From NCBI GenBank assembly GCA_020698575.1, contig CM036239.1, positions 44,419,763 to 44,483,762 of the forward strand: a DNA stretch of 64,000 nt, given 5' to 3'. Source of the stretch: Bostrychus sinensis. Lineage: Eukaryota > Chordata > Actinopteri > Gobiiformes > Eleotridae. Below are positions 1-12,796 of the stretch, piece after piece (the first letter of the stretch is position 1; every line of letters starts with the position of its first letter). The position numbers were made by a program, and so were the translations under genes. The notes under the pieces were generated by a model. The model was not told the origin of the DNA. It did no database searches and was given only the letters and a program-made list of their open reading frames with translations.

Positions 1-569
1 CGAAGGCTTGTATTTTCACTGTTGTGTGTGTAGAAGGAGTGCCAGTTATATAAACCAGTACTGTAACTAGTCTGACTGTAGGACCCAATACATTTTTTTC
101 CCCCCACAAGCATTTATTCATATTTTTAAAACAATCTTCCTGGAGTGGGCGGAGGGTTGTGCAACCAAGCGTTCTGAGGTCGCAGATCAGTCGTGCCAGA
201 GAATACAGAATTATTTAAACAGGCGTAAATAAAACAAATTACAACTCCAGGTATGTTTTTGATGAGGGGACAACATTATAACATGGTAGAAAGCTCAGAA
301 AAGTTGATTTTGCTTTTGCCTCTCAATGGCCCACTTTGAGGCTCCCAACCCACCAGTTGAAAACGATTAATTTAAATTTTATTTTTTATAAATTTTTTTA
401 ATTTTTAAATGTAGGTGCATAGCTTTGCATATCTTTTTCTATATTCTAAAGAGTTAGTCTTGTCTCTGCCAATTTGAGTTCGATTTCTGTGGGGCAGAAC
501 AAATAAACGCACATTAAACTACCTTGGAATGGAAAAGAAATAATCAGAATCCAGAGGGCAATAACAACA

Positions 570-720
570 TTTTCATTCATTCATTCATCTTCTTCGACTT
601 ATTCCCTTTAGGGGTTGCAGCTGACTGGAGCCTATCCCAGCAACTATGGGCCTTAGGCAGGATATGGCAGTGGCCAGTTAGTCGCAGGGCTGACACAAAG
701 ACATATGTACATTCACTCAC
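570..720. repeat. dispersed fish repeat fragment (GGATAGGCTCCAG family, reverse)
   Basis: It contains the reverse of GGATAGGCTCCAG and a CATT run. Related copies are at 26806-26895, 28795-28870 and 54463-54560. Confidence 0.65.
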
Positions 721-1394
721 TTTATTTTTTTCTGTTAACCTTTATTTCACCTGGCAGAACATAAGAAATCATTTGTATTTAGTGTTGACCTGGAAAACAT
801 TTAAATTTAGAGTTACCAATTCACCTAACACATGCATGTCTTAGATAGAGCCTTAGGAGATGAACCAATTTCTTATATTTTAAGGATTCACTTTTTTTCT
901 TCACTTTTTAAGGTTTTGTCCCTATGTTTTAGCACAAGGTTTTCCTTCCTGCTCCTCGTCCAGTAACTTGTCCCCATGTCCCTCCATCAAACTCAGCGCT
1001 GGTCTAATTATGCCTTAATGTCATGATTGAGCTGCTCCGGATGCCTGTCGGTGGTGCTGCTGGAGGGAGGCCTCAGAGCACGGCCCTTTGATGTGAGAGA
1101 TAATCACTTAAGATAATTAGCAAAAAGTCCATAATAAAAGTGAATAGGGCTAACTGTCGCTTCCACTGCGCCTCAGCGAACTCATGCTGCGAGACAAACA
1201 GCATGGGAGATGGTTTCTGTGCTTAAAGGTGAATTAGATTTTCAATTTGAATGCGCTGGTTTATGGTTTTGAATGTGATTTTGTTTTTGTATTCATAGAT
1301 TTATGTCTTGGTTCTCAAATTGTGTCATCTTAACATTTTGTTGGCATCTTCAACTTTATCCAAAAACTATATTTTTTCTACTTACCTTCTTTCT

Positions 1395-1720
1395 TTGGCG
1401 GTAAAGTGGCTTAGTGGTTAGCACTCTCGCTTCACAGCAAGAAGGTCCTGGGTTTGATTTACAGACTGTGTGGGGCCTTTCTGTGTGGAGTTTGCACGTT
1501 GTGGGTGGGTTTCCCCCTCCAGGTGCTCCGGTTTCCTCCATCAACCTCAAAAACATGCCCAATAGGCTAAAAAACCTCCAGCTAGGAACTCCTGACCTCG
1601 ATCCTGGCTCAGGATCTGGAGAAGGGTCCCCGGACGTCCTAGCAGCTTTGAGGGATGGGTCAAATGCAGAGAACAACCTTCCCCACAGGGATCAATAAAG
1701 TATACCTTACCTAACCTTAC
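1395..1720 (+). repeat. dispersed repeat (GTGGTTAGCACT...GGGTTTGA family)
   Basis: It begins with AGTGGCTTAGTGGTTAGCAC, continues through TGTGTGGAGTTTGCACGTT and GGTGCTCCGGTTTCCTCCA, and ends ATCAATAAAGTATACCTTAC. A reverse-oriented, diverged relative is at 28590-28760. The family is common in fish genomes. The open frames on both strands here are by-products. Confidence 0.75.
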
Positions 1721-2898
1721 CTTTTACTCCACAACCTGACAAGAACATCCCCATGACCAACTATTTGGGAATCTGACCCACCAGCTGAGAACTACATGGC
1801 AGACTAACTCTTGGTTTGAGTTTCTATGGGTGGGACAATCACAGGCAAAGCAACCAATCAGAGAAACAAAAGGGCCTTTATTGTTGTTAAAATGGCAACA
1901 AGTTGAAATGGAGAAGTCCTTAAATTTGCTCTGTATAAGCCGCCATCTTGCTTATTTTTGAGTGAAAGTGTTTCTAACTCTTTTTCACCTGTCTCTAAAC
2001 CGTACAGCATCACATCTTATAGCTTTTATGGTACTCTATAGTAAGAATAATGTTCCACAATCAAGACTCCTCACTAACTGTGAGGAGAAGAATTAGACTG
2101 GCACACTCCACAAAAAGTCACATTTGGCTTGCATCTTGGTTTTTTTGTTTGTTCCTCTCTGCGTGAATGGGGCACAGTCAGACAGATGGGATTTTGGGTT
2201 TAACTAATTACTGCAAATATCCTGGAAAGGTGCTTAAAAAGATGTGGTTTGTTCCAGATTAAACAACGCCATGAGGGACTACTGGTATTTTTCAGTGTTT
2301 TTGTTTTTTGTTTTTTTCTTTTGGTTACATTCATGCTGAGTTGCTTTTTTAAATTCTCCCATTTACAAAGCTGTTTCTCATCCCAGCCCATTCCTGTTGA
2401 TGTATAACAAGGCCAATGCTTTGACTCTTGGCCAGGAATAGTGACTGTGCTTTGGGATGTTGCAGGAGTACCCCTGAGAAAATAAAAAAAAAAACAACTT
2501 TATTCATCAAGCTCCTATTGGTTGTTAGGTCTACTCCTTTTGTCAGCACTGACTAATACACTGCCATTAATAAAGACAAAGTGGCTATGTCAGTGCAGAC
2601 TAAAATAAATACAAAAGTAAAATGTGAATAAAATCCAGGAGCAACTCTGTCTTCTCTGGGGCAAATTTTATTTACAATGGACTGAGGTAGAAAACTGTCC
2701 AATGGTCAAATGAATCTAAATTTGAAAAAGACAAACCCAGTTGGCCCAGAAAAGACAACAGTTTTAGGATCATGTTGTAAAAAGGAGTTTTGTTTTGTTT
2801 TTTTATTAGTAAAACTTCATTCATGCTTTTTTAGATACAGTTACTACCATTAAGTTGGAAATGAGCTATTATTTTTTTCCTGAAATGGTAAAAAAAAA

Positions 2899-2914
2899 AC
2901 ACACACACACACAC
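2899..2914. repeat. AC microsatellite
   Basis: Eight AC units after a poly-A run. Confidence 0.9.
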
Positions 2915-2926
2915 TTCTGACACTTG

Positions 2927-3457
2927 CAGTGGTGGATTGTAACAAAGTAAAAGTACTTTGTTACTTTACTTACAGCTTTCATGTATTTGTCCCTAAGTAC
3001 ATTTTACAAGGGATACTTCTACTTTTACTTCACTACATTTCAGAGCAAGTATCTGCACTTTTTACTCCACTACATTTTTGAGTTGGTTTGAAGTACAAAG
3101 TATTTTGAGTTTTGGTTTAAAATCATGTGTTTTTGTTATGGCCTCATTGTGGCCACAGAGTACTTAAATATAAAAGATGCAGTAAAGTATTCATCAGAAA
3201 CATCAAAATAATGACGACAGAAGACCTCACCGACAGATTCAGTCTCTTCTATGGCACTGGTTTGTTAATTTCATCTGCAATTAAAAATCCCTCACATTTT
3301 ACTTAATGAGTTGTTTAATCTGTGCAAAATACTTCTACTTTTTTACTCACAAGTACATTTAAAAGTGAGTATTTTTATATGTTTATAAGTAGAAATTATT
3401 TTCCCTTTATCTGTACTTTTACTGAAGCAAAGGAATTGAGTACTTCTGCCACCACTG
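2927..3457. mobile_element. nonautonomous hAT-like element, copy A
   Basis: A 531-bp element with CAGTGGTGG / CCACCACTG inverted ends. It is flanked by 8-bp direct repeats GACACTTG (2919-2926) and GACACCTG (3458-3465), differing at one base. An 8-bp target duplication is the hAT signature. It encodes no protein. Confidence 0.8.
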
Positions 3458-3744
3458 GACACCTGATATGTTGTTTGTGTTCTACTGTGAATAAAATGCA
3501 GTTTTATGAAATTTGCAAACAATTTCATTTCTTTTAGTTGCTCCTTTTGTTGCCACAGCTAATCATGTTCAATAGTTTGTTTGTTTTTTAGGCTGAATGC
3601 CCTTGTCACCACCCACCACCACACACTGTTACAGGGGTAGCCAATGCCAGTGTTTGCCAAGACAGAATGCACTGTGTCAAAACGGGAATCAAACCATCAA
3701 CCTTTCCGGTAAGCGGGCTGATCCGCATTGTCTTTCAGAATTGT

Positions 3745-4105
3745 TTTTGAAAGGGGCTATATTCTGCAAAATCCCTTTTTCTGAGCTTCCTACCATGTTA
3801 CAATGTTCCCTCATCAAAAACATACTTGGAGTTGTGTGTTACTTCATTCACGCCTGTTTGAGTAATCCTGTATGCTCTGGCACGACTATTCTAAGGACCT
3901 CAAAACGCCCACCTTTCCCATGAACACCCCGCCCACTTCAGGAAGCACCAACCAATCAACAAGCTCTCTACATCCCGTCTGCTCAAATTCATTTATCTAA
4001 AAAACGGCGCACAGCTCTGTTTCCACTGATTTCTCACAGCTACTTTTCATTTTTTTAGTAAAATGCCATCATACATAAAGTTTAAGGAAGTGAAGTGCTT
4101 TTTTT
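3745..4105. repeat. dispersed repeat, left arm of an imperfect inverted pair
   Basis: The stretch 3910-4100 resembles the reverse complement of 5165-5345 (for example CCCGCCCACT...GGAAG, CACAGCT, GCATCATAC blocks). Bases 3855-3877 also occur exactly at 18825-18847, so this is a dispersed family. Confidence 0.65.
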
Positions 4106-5164
4106 TCTGTGATTTTCTCTTAGTTAGATAATGTTTTTAAAGATAGTAAAACAAGAAAGGTGGCTATGTTGTTGTAGAAATGCGTGGGGTACATGGGGTA
4201 ATATAATTTAAAGTGCTTTTCTTGAGCTAACCCGCTAACTCCTTGGGGCTGCTGTTTCTGCAAATAATCAGGTCATCTGGCATCAACGCTTTATTAACAA
4301 TCTAACAAGGATCTCTATAGAAACATGTGACTGTGGGAAATTTACATGAGCTGCATTTAAATTCCTTTGAAGCTGTTTGTTTTGCTCACCTTGGAAACAC
4401 ACTATTTCTACTTCTTCTCCTCTGTTGTAGGAAGTAAACGCACCCCATAAATATTTATCTACCCGGGGCGCGTGCTATTCTGGCCCGCTGTTTTGAACAT
4501 AGCCACTGGAGATTGCGCCTATCAGGGACCCAGCCCGGAAACAAAGATACAGAGAAGTAGGAGGGGGCGGGGAAGTGGAAGGGCTTGCTAAAAGATAATA
4601 TTTTAGTGCATGGGCCAAAATGGGAAGTGAAAGATGTGTGTATGTAATGTTGAATTCAAACGATAAGGGCAGTGGTTCAATATTTTAGTCACAAATGTAA
4701 AGATTTTTGGGGATTTCTAGAGAATGCTTCATCCTATTTTATTGGGAAATTAAAGTTCATACCTTTTCAAACAAAGGTCAGGAAGCATGAAGCTAAGTGT
4801 GGTCCTTTTTCGGGCCTAGTGTTCCAGCCATAGCAGAAATAAAATAAAAAATAATTTAGAAATTCAACTTTAGTGCAGATTGTATTTTTAACCCCATAAC
4901 TTACAAATGTATTTTTATGTTATTTAAAAGTATTTAGCACATTTTGAACTGTTTTATGAAGGATGTCAGCATTCTTAAACAGTGTTTCCTAAAGGGGTTA
5001 TATTATATTTGAATGTATATTTAAAACCAATCTTGGTCACCTCTAGAACAGCATTGCACATTTTACAACCTTTACAAACATTTTTTCAATAATTAATTTA
5101 CTACTCCCATAAAAAAACAGGTGAAGAGACCATTAGAGCAGCAGATTGCATAGCTGTAAAATAT

Positions 5165-5345
5165 AAAAAATGTGTTTTATTTTCTTAAACTTTTTGTATG
5201 ATGCAACAAAATGAAAAACAGCTGTGAGGAATTGGTGAAAACAGAGCTGCACTATGTTTTTTTTTTTTTTTTTTTAATGAATGAGAGCAGACTGGATGTA
5301 GAGGGCTTGTTGATTGGTCAGTGCTTCCTGGAGTGGGCGGGGTAT
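5165..5345. repeat. dispersed repeat, right arm of an imperfect inverted pair
   Basis: Opposite-orientation relative of 3910-4100, containing CCTGGAGTGGGCGGGG and TTGATTGGTCA. About 1.1 kb lies between the arms. Confidence 0.6.
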
Positions 5346-6385
5346 GTTGACTTGGACTAAGACTTAGAGATAGTATATTCTCTTATTATTTTATTTTTTA
5401 TACTTATTCTTACTTTGTTGACATATTCTGTATATTTGGTAAAAATGCCATGGGTGTTTAATTTGAGTTTTACAGTATGTTTCAAGAATATGTAAAGCTT
5501 TTTGTTTAAAATCAGTTTTATTGTTTTGTTGTTGTTGCCAGACTGTACTTTATTATACTTAAGTCTCTCCAACCCTATGCAATGTTTTACCTTAAATAAA
5601 GCCCTGAAATGCATTCAAATAATGAGTCAGTCACTTTAAATGCATAGTGTACCTGGGCAGACATACTGTAATAATTTTTACTTCATATTGCGAATGCTTT
5701 TCAGTACTTATTTGGTGTACTTTTACATATCTTGCATTTTACAAGTCTGTTAGCAGCTGTTACTAACCACCCTGCTGTGAGATAATTTATTCTTCTGTCT
5801 TAGAGAAGGTAACTAAGAGAATTAAATGCTTAAATCATTAGCTTACACTCTATATGCCAAATTAAAAAGTCTAGTGTTAACTAAATGTGATGTGTGCATA
5901 TTTTCCCCATTCAAACATATTCTCCAAAGATCATTTGACAGTCCACTGCTTATATTATACACTGTTTATATTGGGAATATACTGTATCTAAAAGACTTTC
6001 CGGGGTTATAAAGAAGGCAAGAATTGTGTGCTTGCTCTATGACACTAAACTTATTTGGTCATCTGTAAGACATCCTTCTGCATAATGAAAAACAATAATA
6101 TAATAGTGTCCCGGGGAAAGGGGAGAGCTCTATTTTAAAATACCATGAATATACTACTTTTATTATTCATTACAGTTTCTTTGTAAAATATTTAAATTGC
6201 AAACCCGACACACAAAATCATTCCCAAAATCTTACGCCACAGAAAAAGTTGGTGTGAATTAGTTGCTAGGCCTGACAGAACGTGCAACACAAGCGATTCT
6301 GGCTGTCATCCACCCTGACACACACTTGGAAAGGTACTGGGGGCCCAGGATCCTAATAATCAGGTCCATGAATATGAAGTATGAG

Positions 6386-6407
6386 CACACACACACACAC
6401 ACACACA
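6386..6407. repeat. CA microsatellite
   Basis: Eleven CA units. Confidence 0.9.
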
Positions 6408-6799
6408 GACTGTATGCAGCAGCCTCTACACACAGAGAATATAGTGTTGAGTGGGTGACATTTCCGCCCTGACACCTCCCTGCAGGGGGCTGGATTACAC
6501 ATCAGTGCACTGTCAAGGCCCCCACCCGCACCTGCTAAGAGGTGGGTAGTAATGACTTATATTTGGTTGAGTATTTTTTTTTACTTCTACTTAAAGTAAC
6601 AATACTTTCTCTTGGGTAGCCTACAATTCTGGCGACTCTACCCACCTCTGTATGTTAGCGTTTATGTATTTATTCTGTTTAGAAAGTGAGAGGATTTGGA
6701 AATGTGTGTTTCTCGTGCCTTGTTATTATAATTTATTATATTTTTTGTTTGACTTGCTTAACTAGGAAAGTCCCACTGAGATTAACAATATCTTTTTAA

Positions 6800-6950
6800 G
6801 GGGAGTTCTGGCCCCATGAGGCACCTATTGAGCCGTTTCGGGACACCCCAGGCAAGAGGGACAACTGGAGCCCTATATAGGCACCAATTTTTTGTGTGTA
6901 AATTCCACCTCAAACAAAAAAAACATGGTAACAAGGGGCATTTTTCTAAG
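6800..6950 (+). repeat. dispersed repeat shared with 32640-32790
   Basis: Both loci carry GGCAAGAGGGACAACT, then an ATATAGGC block, then TCCACCTCAAAC-type sequence and GTAACAAGGGGC, in the same order and strand. Confidence 0.7.
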
Positions 6951-7693
6951 CATTAATCATCGCCAAAGTGAGCACACTTTGACTCACACTCAAGAGGAAT
7001 TGGCCCAGGCACAAAAGTCATGTCTGAAACCTCCCGCCCCTCGTCAGCGACCTGAGGGGGGGACTAGCGACGCAACTAGAGCAAATTGAGATTCAGAAAC
7101 AGATTGTGTCGCTAGAGCTTGGCATTGACTGACCACTGTGGCTAGTCTTTGTCAAAAGCTGCTAGCCATTTACTGTTATTGCTAACCACAATTCCAATAA
7201 GAAAATTGTAAAATATGGTTTATGCATAGACAGGGATTTATCAAATATTAAAAAACAGGTTTATTTTTAAAGGCAGATTTTTTTTATCTCTTTGTGCATG
7301 CGGTGTCATATTTATGTTGTTTTGTTTAAATTTATATTTTTCCTTCTTAAATTATGAGGGAAATACTTTATACTAAATGGTGTACACTCAAGCAGAGCAA
7401 CATAAATTCAGGCCTATGAAGATACAGTGATGCATAAAATTCAACCGGCCAAAGTGGCAGTGGGAGTATTTGTGTTACTAGCCAAAATAAAAACCTAACC
7501 ACATCGGGCCACGTTGTTTGTTTGGTGGTGGTTGGAAAGGCCATAGACACAGAATAGGCTGCCACGTCGCCGTCAGTCTGCCCCAGTCTGCTCTGTATAA
7601 GACACACACAGCATCATTATTATTATTATTTGTCAGTCTGGTTACATTTAAAAAGTACTTGAGTTTTTTTTTGTGTTTTTTTTTCACCAAATA

Positions 7694-7791
7694 CATTACT
7701 AGCTCATTTAATCCTTATAAGGCTTTTTCGATGCCAGTAAGATTGAAATAACAATAGCGAGATTGGATTAAGTCGAATGCATATTTCAACA
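7694..7791 (+). repeat. direct repeat, first copy
   Basis: It starts CATTACTAGCTCATTTAATC and ends AATGCATATTTCAAC. It is repeated at 8230-8336 with scattered differences and an insertion of about 9 bp. Confidence 0.8.
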
Positions 7792-7869
7792 ACTTGAGTA
7801 GTATTTTATATTTATTTATTTTTTAGCAAGCACATTTAACCCTAACCCTTGCTTAAGTACAATATCTGG

Positions 7870-8225
7870 CTCACACCTCTGCACCCGTTAGCTCACCTGG
7901 GCGCTGCGGGCCGCTCTGTACCTGTGCGGCACCCTCCTGCCTCCGCGCGCTAATGAGCCGGGCCTCAGCTCCGTCAAAGTCATCTGACGACGCTGATGCG
8001 GGGAGATTGATATTCACGCTTGACTCGCCCGTCCTCTCCACTTGACTGCTGTGTTTACCTCCCCACGCAATTAGTATCTGCCGAAGACAGACAGACAGAG
8101 AGACAGAGAGCGGGGAGAGAGGCGCGGAGCCAGAGCTGAGAGTTTGAGTGACTGCATTAGCGCCAATTGTTTATGAAGATGGGAGATGTCTTTCAGTGTG
8201 GCTGAAGGTGGCTTTCTCTATCAGG
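7870..8225. promoter_or_regulatory. GC-richer, homeobox-site-bearing stretch, possible conserved noncoding element
   Basis: It lacks repeat features and stands out from AT-rich flanks. It holds TAAT/ATTA-type sites (GCGCTAATGAG, CGCAATTAGTA, GCATTAGCGCCAATTG) and a purine-rich GACAGA tract. Function is inferred only from composition. Confidence 0.35.
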
Positions 8226-8229
8226 GGGC

Positions 8230-8336
8230 CATTACTAGCTCATTTAATCCCTATAAAGCTGTTCTACCTCTTTGAACGCCAGTAAGCTTGAAATAACAGT
8301 AGCTAGATTGGCTTAAGTTGAATGCATATTTCAACA
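8230..8336 (+). repeat. direct repeat, second copy
   Basis: Second copy of the sequence at 7694-7791, bounding the stretch between them. Confidence 0.8.
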
Positions 8337-8454
8337 GTTTTCATGGAAATTTGCATCAAAGACGTGCCTCGCTTTGGCCTCCAGTTTTTGCGCGAGGAAA
8401 CGTTGCACACTCCACACTGATATGCAACCTGATATGACCTGATCCTTACCCACA

Positions 8455-10310
8455 CACAGCGGTGGTAGAGTAGCCAAAAATTGTGCTCAAGTAAAAGTAT
8501 TGGTTCTTTAAAATAATCAAAAATCAAGCTGAAGTAAAAAGTAGTTATCCAAAAAATTACTCTTGCACTGAGTTATGATTTAGTATTGATATAACCAGAC
8601 AAAATATATGGAATAATGTTTTTATTGCCATTGCACATTGAATATATGGTACATTTTAGAAGTAATATTACTGAAGTAGAAGTAAAAAGTTGAAAAAATG
8701 ACTCAAGTAAGTAAAAGTTAAAAAAGTATTTGGTGAAAAAAAAAAATAGTACTGAGTAACTGATTGGATGTAACGTTAGATTTATGTTTGCATATTGATG
8801 CAACCAGACAGAAAAAATATTAAAAATGTAAAATAATGTGCAAATGCTGCTATTTCCAAACATGAAAACAGTAAAAATGTGTAAATAATATTAAAAATTG
8901 CAAAAAATGACATAGAGGAATGTTGTTATTGTCATTGCTCAGTGTATACACAGTACACTACACACAACAAAATTACATTTACCCTCAGTGGGTGAAGGTC
9001 AGTTAACGATCTGCATTATGTCCGGGCTGAGATGTGAACCGGCGACCCTCTTTCCAAATCTTCTTACTTTTCCAAAACGGAAACCTTTAAAAAACAATAG
9101 TAAGGCAGAGAAGCCAAAAACTGTAAGAATCAGTAAGAGTATTGTTACTTTGAAATAATATTATGTTGCAATAAACCTTCTCTTAGTACAATTTAATCAA
9201 AAAGATACTCAATTAAATGTAAGAGAATAAATGTAACTCATAACTTCTCACCAGCCCACGCCACACTGTTGGCTCATTTTATTCTAAATCTTTGCATAAT
9301 AACAAAAATAAATCAAATGCTTAAGAAAATGTGAAAAAAGTAAACAAAGTTAGAACACAGAGGTGCCCCTGGACTTGTAGCAGAGTTGGAGGAGAGGCAG
9401 CAAAATGGCAGGCATTCCTTCAAACTGATTTAGCATTAATTGACATTCTCTCTAATCGGCACATTCACCTGAATTTGAACACAGCCATGAGAGCGGTTCA
9501 TAAGAGGAATACTGATACCCCCCTGAGCAAGAGCCGGCCCGGGACAAGAGCAGGTAGTGGACTTAGAGGCAGAAAATGAGGTAGGTTTATTTAGTAGAAC
9601 CACAGCGCCTCTCAGTGGACACACACAGGTAGGTAACATTCATGTGGCAGGTTGTAAGAAGTGCAAACTAATTATTACCATGAAAAATAATCAGAGAGAT
9701 AAATAAAAAATAATATGTCTCAGAATTAGGGTACATAGCCAAGTTGAGTAATGAAAATATCCAAGTCCATAGAAAGTGGTGGGTAAAGCAGCCAGAATGT
9801 AAAACTTTACAATAATATTCTCAAGTAGAAGTAAGAAAAACAAATTTAAAAAAAAACCTCATCCAAATAATGACTCAAATAAAATAAATAAATAAAAAAT
9901 ACTGAGTATTGTATGTTTGTTTTTTGTTTTTTTATGTATTTGTTTATTTGAACAGGGTCAGTACACATTAATAAACATTTCTGTAAATACACCAGTATAA
10001 GCTAAAGAAGAAGTTTTATACTCTGGGTAAGGTGTAAAAGGCCAATCATCAGACAGACATATAAAATAATGTGTGAAAAGTCTGTATTTCTAAACAATAA
10101 AAAATTACAAAAATGAATGTCCTCTTTATATATATTAAAAAAAAAAAAAAAGCGTTTTTAAAGCAATAGCCTATAACAAATAGAAGTGGAGCATTGGAAA
10201 TTGTTCTCAAGTAAGGGTGTTACTTCAAAATGATATTACTAAAGAGTAGAAGTAAAAAGTACTGCATGCTGCAGTAAAACCACTCTTAAAAGTGCAATTT
10301 ATAAATCATA
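8455..10310. repeat. cluster of AAGTAAAAGTA-type dispersed repeat copies
   Basis: Diverged copies at about 8455-8770, 9100-9260, 9770-9925 and 10165-10290 share motifs such as CTCAAGTAAAAGTA and AGAAGTAAAAAGT. The family ends GGTAGAGTAGCCAAAAA at its 5' side. No coding potential. Confidence 0.6.
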
Positions 10311-10469
10311 TAAAGCATTTGCCATAACCTGGTACAATGCATCTTTTTTTTTTTTTATTTTTTTTTTTTTCAGGGCAGTAAATATTGTATACTGTTCTGT
10401 ACAAATACCAAACCAACACAAGTCCATTGTTTACTTAGCAAACACGTTTATAGCCTGTATGTCCTGGGA

Positions 10470-10715
10470 GAGGATCTCTCCTTCAATATGGTCTCCATAA
10501 GGTTTCTTCTTCTTTTTCCCCACCACAGCTGTTTTTTTAAGCGTTTTTCTTACCGAGAGGGAGGGTCTAAGGACAGGGTATGTCCTGGCACAGTTTAGTT
10601 TAATGTAGTTATTGTTTTATGTTTGATTGTGTGACTAATTGTTTGAAAAGCCCTTTGAGGCAACTGCTGTTGATATTGGGCTATATAAATAAAACTGAAT
10701 TGTCAAGTTATAATT
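10470..10715 (+). repeat. LINE 3'-end-like fragment
   Basis: It includes TTTCTTACCGAGAGGGAGGG, GGACAGGGTATGTCCTG and a terminal GGGCTATATAAATAAAACTG, the kind of tail seen at the 3' ends of fish non-LTR retroelements. Confidence 0.5.
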
Positions 10716-10949
10716 GTTTTTTCTTTACTTTTTCCACATATAAAATAACATCATACCCACTTATGCCTTATGTTCAAATAACACTGTTGGCCTAATGATA
10801 TTATGTTCATTATTAATAGGGTTAACCTTTATGCTCTTGTACATTCAGCCCTGTGATTAACTGGCCATTGTCCAGGGTGTACCCATCTAAAAAGATGTTA
10901 TTTCAAAAAATATTTTTGATGACTAGCCTGTTAAAAGAGAGGAGTACAC

Positions 10950-12796
10950 ATTTGTTTGGATCTTTTATTTTTGTTCACTACAAAACAGTCTCAGCAATTT
11001 TATTAAGACCTGATAAAAAAAAAAAAACAACAATTAAATACAAAATGAAATGTAACAAAAACTAATCAATGATAACCAGAAAAATACCCAATATAAAATT
11101 AAATGGTTACAGCTACATTGTGAGAAAAATACAAAAGGGTTTCATAAAAAGAAGGCAAGATCCACCACAAAATGTGCTGCTTTACCACAATCATTGTTCC
11201 TTGGGTATAAAGTAATGCAAATATTTTACAATAAGTTAACACAGGCACATCTCCCTAGAGCTACAGGAAAACCAATTAACAGTCAAATGTGTCAAAAACA
11301 CTTTTTTTTTTTTCATTTTTGGCAACACTTTCAAACATCACTCAAAAAATAATTATCAAAATACATCTGGTTAACAACTTTTTTGGTTTCTTGAGAACAA
11401 TATATGTCCTGTGTCCACAACATTGACTGTTTGCGTTCAAATAACAAACCATATAAATATATAGAAAAACAAAAATAGACAGATATTTGGATACAAAATG
11501 AATTAATGCAAAGTGGAAGCTTATAGTTATAAACTTCAATAACTTAAATACATAAAAAGGAATAAACAATTGAGAAACACAACATTGTAGCCCTAATCTC
11601 CTCAATACTAAGGCTTTTGCAGTTTTTTCATCTTCGTTATACAACACTTGCAAAATATCACTCAGACTTTAGTGCCAAAAATGCATCCAGTATAAATACA
11701 AAAAAAAAGTCCTGTACAGTACCCATTTTCATCAAAAATACAAAAAAAAAAAAAAAAAATGTATCAGGCAAGTGTACATGTTATTTACAGTTTAAATATA
11801 AAGAAATGTATTCAAAGATTACTTCAAGTGTGAGCCAAAGCCTTCACATAGGCAGGAAATGTAGGTTGTCAGCTTTTTTAATCAGCCATGGTTTAGATGA
11901 GAAATGGTTATTTATTAAACACACATAGTCAGTACATAATTCTGAATACAGACGCATCTAAAAATAATAATAATTTTGTGGGGAAATGAATGATTTCAGT
12001 TGTTAAATTCAAAGTGTAATGTATATTTTACACAGATTCAATATACACAAAGAGTTAAATATTGTAAGGTTTAATTTAATTGTGTTGATATGGCATAAAG
12101 TTAATGAAAAAACAAATTTAGAAAAGTTTAAGCTGGGTGCCCTTCCTGTCGTGTCTCTCCCATGGACACAGCAGTCACCAACCTTTTGTTAAGTGAGCGA
12201 CACGCCACTGTCACCCCAAATATTACTAATTACATAATCATAATTAAAATAAACAAATGCTTGAAATATTTCACTCTTTGTGTACTGAATCAATATAAAA
12301 TATTAGTTTTATTACAAGAAGTGAAATTATGACACAATTTGAGTTCCACAAAATTCTATTATGCCCCTGTATAAGAAAACAGCATGATGTCGTTGAGTGT
12401 ATAGTTGACTTAAGCACAGTTAGAAGCCCGGATTTACAGAGAAGACACATTCATATCAGCAGCAGCCTCATCGGCAAATAGTAAGGAGTGTGCGTGAGTG
12501 GGAAAGGATGTGGAGAGAGAGAGACAGAGGGAGCACCTGGTTCGGCAGGTGTCTGGTAAACATTTGAGACTAAAAAATAAGAGACTACTGCAATTCATTC
12601 TTAAATCAGCCTCTTTCTGAGCCTGACTACTATTCCAGGTCAGTGTCTGTTAAATTCCTGTGCACACCTCACTCTGCTTTATGAGCTGAGAAACCTGAGA
12701 AACAGCTCCTTTTGCAGTAGTCTCTTATCTTTTCAGAGCTGCAGAGACAGAGAAAGAGCATTTGGTACAGGAGAGGTACACGTGTAAGAGCAGACA
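10950..12796 (-). other. brd1 3' UTR (end not resolved)
   Basis: This is AT-rich sequence following the brd1 stop codon at 12797-12799. Read on minus, AATAAA hexamers occur at 12313-12308, 11916-11911 and about 11004-10999, so several polyadenylation sites are possible. No coding signal is visible. Confidence 0.4.

Larger units (their letters stand above)
1..10949. other. intergenic region downstream of brd1, no gene seen
   Basis: All open frames here are short and lack splice-consistent homology. The contents are dispersed repeats (listed separately), CA microsatellites and short GC-richer, repeat-free patches at about 960-1250 and 7870-8225. In human the next gene beyond BRD1 is TAFA5 in a gene-poor area, so regulatory DNA for a distant gene is possible here. 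Confidence 0.6.
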
